The notes under the pieces: model-generated
What the model was told of the DNA's origin: nothing
Databases searched by the model: none
The model's input: the letters and a program-made list of their open reading frames with translations, nothing else
Made by a program: the position numbers and the translations under genes
From: an uncultured Parabacteroides sp.
GTDB lineage: Bacteria > Bacteroidota > Bacteroidia > Bacteroidales > Tannerellaceae
Assembly: GCA_900770835.1 (NCBI GenBank)
Contig: CAAGLQ010000080.1
Coordinates: 1 to 35,166, forward strand
Length of the DNA stretch: 35,166 nt
Direction of reading: 5' to 3'
Part shown: positions 32,075-35,166 of the stretch, one piece after another
Numbering within the stretch: position 1 is the stretch's first letter
Layout: each line of letters starts with the position of its first letter

Positions 32075-33172
32075 CTATAAATAATTTACTGGGTTCTGAT
32101 TAACACTCGAAAAATGCACCGCAAATGTAGGGAATTTTTTCGATATAACGTTATAAAATATGTCTTTTGTACAGACTTCCGATTCATAATGCCCCACGAC
32201 TGCAAGCAAGATATGATCCTCCACATCGTAGAAATCATTGTACTTTGCCTCTCCGGTGATCAATGCGTCCGCTCCATAAGCAATCGCCTCCTTGATCAGG
32301 AAAGCTCCACTTCCTCCACAGAGTGCAACCTCTCGAATAGGCCGACCTGTAAGCTTAGAATACTTCACACAACCTGCTTTCAAGATATGCTTCACACGCT
32401 CTAAGAAATTTAATTCATCTTCCGCATCCGGCAATTCACCCACAACTCCCGATCCAGCCTGCGACCAACTGTTGTTTAAAGGATAGAAATCTAATACAGG
32501 TTCCTCATATGGATGTACAGACAGTAACGCTCGCATTACCGCAGTCTGTTTATAGGCTGGCAGGATAGTCTCTATACGTACCTCTCGCTCCGTATGTAAC
32601 TCTCCGATCTCTCCACAAAAAGGATGGCATCCCTCTCCGGCACGGAAAGTGCCCTCTCCACGCAAGTTATAACTGCAACAATCGTAGTTACCAATCGATC
32701 CCGCACCCGCATTAAAAAGCGCATGACGCACGACATCAGCTTGTGTCTCTGGCACAAATGTCACCAACTTCAGCAAAGCGCCTTGTTGAGGACTCAAAAT
32801 TCGCACGTTCTGCAACCCTAACAACTCTGCCAAGCGATAATTCACACCGCCCACGGCATTGTCCAAATTAGTATGTGCCGCATAGATCACTAAGTCGTAT
32901 TTGCAGGCCTTCATCAGGCAGCGTTCAATATATGTGCGACCCGTCAACGACTTGAAAGGACGAAAAGCCAACGGATGGTGAGAGATGATCAGGTTACACC
33001 CCCTGTCGATTGCCTCCTCGATCACCTCTTCTGTCACATCTAAACAAAGCAAGGCACCGGTGGCAAACCGATTCACATCGCCCACCTGCACCCCTGCATT
33101 ATCATAACTCTCTTGCAGGGGCAGCGGGGCGAAAAGCTCAATCTCCTTCAGGATCTCCTTGATTTTGATCAT
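32075..33172 (-). CDS. Nif3-like dinuclear metal center hexameric protein (long form)
   Basis: The protein has 365 residues, the long version with a central insert. The conserved metal-binding pieces are LIISHHPLAFRPFKSL (His pair), YAAHTNLDNAVGGVNYRLAE, and near the C-terminus VALCGGSGAFLIKEAIAYGADALITGEAKYNDFYD with ILLAVVGHYESE. The insert (about 130-235) contains the YqfO/CutA-like VHPYEEPVLDFYPL. The family is annotated as GTP cyclohydrolase I type 2 or Nif3, but that activity is not established for most members. It overlaps the aspS stop by 4 bp (ATGA), so translation is likely coupled. Confidence 0.92.
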   Translation of the reverse strand: MIKIKEILKEIELFAPLPLQESYDNAGVQVGDVNRFATGALLCLDVTEEVIEEAIDRGCNLIISHHPLAFRPFKSLTGRTYIERCLMKACKYDLVIYAAHTNLDNAVGGVNYRLAELLGLQNVRILSPQQGALLKLVTFVPETQADVVRHALFNAGAGSIGNYDCCSYNLRGEGTFRAGEGCHPFCGEIGELHTEREVRIETILPAYKQTAVMRALLSVHPYEEPVLDFYPLNNSWSQAGSGVVGELPDAEDELNFLERVKHILKAGCVKYSKLTGRPIREVALCGGSGAFLIKEAIAYGADALITGEAKYNDFYDVEDHILLAVVGHYESEVCTKDIFYNVISKKFPTFAVHFSSVNQNPVNYL

Positions 33173-34923
33173 TTCAGCTCAACCTTCAGGCTTAATTCCT
33201 CCAACTGACCTGGCTCCAACTCACCCGGAGCGTCCAACATCACGTCACGACCAGAGTTATTCTTCGGGAACGCAATACAATCGCGGATGGAATCCAAACC
33301 TGCGAAGATAGACACCAAACGATCCAAACCAAAAGCCAAACCTCCGTGAGGGGGTGCGCCAAACTTGAACGCATTCATCAAGAAGCCGAATTGCTGCTGT
33401 GCACGCTCCTCCGTGAAGCCTAACAGCTTAAACATCTTATCTTGCAACTGGCTATCGTGGATACGGATAGAACCGCCACCCACTTCAACACCATTGATGA
33501 CCATATCATAAGCATTCGCACGCACAGCACCCGTATCGCTATCCAGCAGAGGAATATCCTCCGGATTCGGCGAGGTGAACGGGTGATGCATCGCATAGAA
33601 ACGCTGATCCTCCTCGCTCCACTCGAAGAGTGGGAAGTCGATCACCCACAGGCAAGCGAACTGATCCTTGTCACGCAAGCCCAACTGATTACCCATTTCC
33701 AAACGCAACTCGCAAAGCTGCTTTCGGGTCTTCATGGCGTCATCGCCCGAAAGGATCAAAATCAAGTCGCCTGGCTCCGCATCGAAAGCCGCCTTCATCT
33801 GCTGCAATACCTCTTGCGTATAGAACTTATCTACGCTCGACTTTACATGACCATCTGCCTCCACACGAGCATAGACCATACCCTTCGCACCGATCTGCGG
33901 ACGTTTCACAAACTCCGTCAGCTGATCCAACTGCTTACGAGTGTAATTCGCCGCACGCTTCGCACAAATACCACCAATATAAGCCGCATTGTCGAATACA
34001 GAGAAGCCATGCCCCTTCATCACATCCATCAACTCCACGAAAGGCATACCGAAACGCAAATCCGGCTTATCGCTACCGTAATACTTCATGGCATCCTGCC
34101 AAGTCATCCGACGCAACGGCTCCTTCATCTCAATGCCACGCAAAGTCTTGAAGAGGTGCTTGATCAATCCCTCGAACAACTCCAGGATATCCTCCTGTTC
34201 CACGAAGCTCATCTCGCAGTCGATCTGCGTGAACTCTGGCTGACGATCCGCACGCAAATCCTCATCGCGGAAACACTTCACAATCTGGAAATAACGGTCG
34301 AAACCAGATACCATCAACAACTGTTTCAAGGTTTGTGGACTCTGCGGAAGTGCATAGAACTGCCCCGGATTCATACGAGAAGGCACCACAAAATCGCGGG
34401 CACCCTCTGGCGTGGAGTTCACCAACACCGGTGTCTCTACCTCCAAGAAACGCTGCTCATCCAAATAGCGACGCACCTCGAAAGCCATCTTGTGGCGCAA
34501 CTCTAAATTGCGGCGTACAGCTGCACGGCGCAAATCCAGATAACGATATTTCATGCGAAGGTCATCACCTCCATCCGTATCCTCCTCAATCGTGAAGGGG
34601 GGTGTCAAAGCCTTGTTCAAGACATTCAGCTTTGAGACAATCAACTCAATCTCGCCAGTCGGCAAATTGGCATTCTTGCTCGAACGCTCACGTACCGTAC
34701 CGGTCACTTGGATCACAAACTCACGGCCTAGATGATTCGCCTCCTCACAAAGCGCCGCATCCTGCTCCATGTTAAACACCAACTGCGTAATGCCATACCG
34801 ATCGCGCAGATCCACGAAGGTCATACCTCCCATTTTCCGGGTACGCTGCACCCAGCCAGCCAGTGTCACCACCAAACCCTCATCCGCCAAGCGCAAATCC
34901 CCACAAGTTCTCGTTCTATACAT
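33169..34923 (-). CDS. aspS: Aspartyl-tRNA synthetase
   Basis: The protein has 584 residues from ATG 34923 (MYRTRTCGDLRLADEGLVVT). A frame opening 57 codons earlier includes the promoter and is rejected. Order: N-terminal OB fold for the anticodon (GWVQRTRKMGGMTFVDLRDR), class II catalytic core with motif 1 region (FLEVETPVLVNSTPEGARDF), motif 2 (FRDEDLRADRQPEFTQIDCEMSF), the bacterial GAD insertion (about 280-420), and motif 3 (HGGLAFGLDRLVSIFAG). It charges tRNA(Asp). It heads the aspS - nif3 - zinc-ribbon run. Confidence 0.97.
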   Translation of the reverse strand: MYRTRTCGDLRLADEGLVVTLAGWVQRTRKMGGMTFVDLRDRYGITQLVFNMEQDAALCEEANHLGREFVIQVTGTVRERSSKNANLPTGEIELIVSKLNVLNKALTPPFTIEEDTDGGDDLRMKYRYLDLRRAAVRRNLELRHKMAFEVRRYLDEQRFLEVETPVLVNSTPEGARDFVVPSRMNPGQFYALPQSPQTLKQLLMVSGFDRYFQIVKCFRDEDLRADRQPEFTQIDCEMSFVEQEDILELFEGLIKHLFKTLRGIEMKEPLRRMTWQDAMKYYGSDKPDLRFGMPFVELMDVMKGHGFSVFDNAAYIGGICAKRAANYTRKQLDQLTEFVKRPQIGAKGMVYARVEADGHVKSSVDKFYTQEVLQQMKAAFDAEPGDLILILSGDDAMKTRKQLCELRLEMGNQLGLRDKDQFACLWVIDFPLFEWSEEDQRFYAMHHPFTSPNPEDIPLLDSDTGAVRANAYDMVINGVEVGGGSIRIHDSQLQDKMFKLLGFTEERAQQQFGFLMNAFKFGAPPHGGLAFGLDRLVSIFAGLDSIRDCIAFPKNNSGRDVMLDAPGELEPGQLEELSLKVELK

Positions 34924-34986
34924 AATAATATATATACAATGTTTGTGTTTACTCTTTCTTCCGAGTCCATTCCGACCCACAAGCCG

Positions 34987-34994
34987 CGAATGTA
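34987..34994 (-). promoter_or_regulatory. Possible -7 element TACATTCG upstream of aspS
   Basis: The minus strand reads TACATTCG, one mismatch from TAnnTTTG, 64 bp before the aspS ATG. There is no well-spaced -33 element. Confidence 0.35.
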
Positions 34995-35079
34995 AGCATT
35001 TTAATTCAATTAAGAATGCGGATATCTCCCATTCATCATCATAAGCTATCCACAAGATCTTCTGATAGGCACCTTTCCG

Positions 35080-35140
35080 AAATAACGGTAACAATCACCG
35101 AAATTTTGGTAATAGCCTTTTTGAGAAATCACCGTTATTT
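35080..35140. repeat. 10-bp inverted repeat at the right edge
   Basis: AAATAACGGT (35080-35089) is complementary to ACCGTTATTT (35131-35140), with 41 bp between. The loop holds a second ATCACCG copy. The last 170 bp of the window contain no gene that I can support. Confidence 0.4.
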
Positions 35141-35166
35141 TGCATTCAATAAATCAAACTAATAGA

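Noticed and set aside
32122..32129. TACATTTG as promoter of the zinc-ribbon gene
   Set aside because: It lies inside the Nif3-like coding sequence (Pro-Thr-Phe-Ala codons), with no -33 element; the gene is more simply read from the aspS transcript.
33442..34506. 354-codon plus-strand ORF opposite aspS
   Set aside because: It is a shadow of the aspS frame on the other strand; the aspartyl-tRNA synthetase motifs prove the minus strand is coding.

Overview
The window is a gene-dense piece of a Bacteroidales chromosome. The signs are: a DUF4835 (PorD-like) and a DUF4293 protein, an omega-like RNA polymerase subunit beside BamD, a Rho with a long disordered insertion, the rpmB-rpmG-DUF4295 cluster, a C10 (streptopain-type) protease with a type IX secretion tail, and many TAnnTTTG-type -7 elements. 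I would guess Tannerellaceae (Parabacteroides or a relative), but the genus is inference. There is no intact mobile element, CRISPR array, tRNA or rRNA that I can see.

Layout. 1-1120 (minus strand): a DMT/EamA permease cut by the window edge, preceded by a truncated antitoxin-like ORF. 1178-2995 (plus): a YgiQ radical SAM protein, ending at a long inverted repeat shared with ridA. 3060-10753 (minus): a housekeeping run dnaN, DEDDh exonuclease, coaBC, DUF4835, recN, a basic secreted protein, rlmB, ridA. 10754-11194: a noncoding stretch with six direct repeats at an exact 22-bp period, a closing inverted copy and a strong imperfect palindrome. 11195-11810: ribosomal genes rpmB, rpmG and DUF4295 with their own terminator. 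12033-16532: the histidine operon hisG-hisD-hisC-hisB, preceded by a His-codon-rich leader peptide and a terminator/antiterminator pair. 16655-19048: the secreted C10 protease. 19049-19683: mostly noncoding, with what looks like the C-terminal relic of a hemolysin III gene. 19684-20169 (plus): free methionine-(R)-sulfoxide reductase, overlapping tail to tail with an AddB-like nuclease. 20147-24730 (minus): bamD, omega subunit, DUF4293 protein, AddB-like nuclease. 24825-26381: a DUF1080 lipoprotein and a HAD hydrolase transcribed divergently from facing promoters. 26429-27685 (plus): a DEAD-box RNA helicase, converging with rho (27768-29684, minus). 29903-34923 (minus): aspS, Nif3-like protein, zinc-ribbon coiled-coil protein, a terminator, then tilS.

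Most genes serve core metabolism: replication and repair (dnaN, recN, AddB-like, DEDDh exonuclease), translation and RNA (rpmB, rpmG, aspS, tilS, rlmB, DEAD helicase, rho), cofactor and amino acid synthesis (coaBC, his genes) and envelope or secretion functions (bamD, DUF4835, C10 protease). Overlapping ATGA stop/start junctions in hisD-hisC-hisB and aspS-nif3 suggest translational coupling.

The two signals most worth following are the candidate ribosome-mediated attenuator of the his operon (16405-16532), where a 16-residue leader peptide carries five near-consecutive codons containing four His, and the 22-bp-period array upstream of dnaN (10985-11126), which no gene explains.
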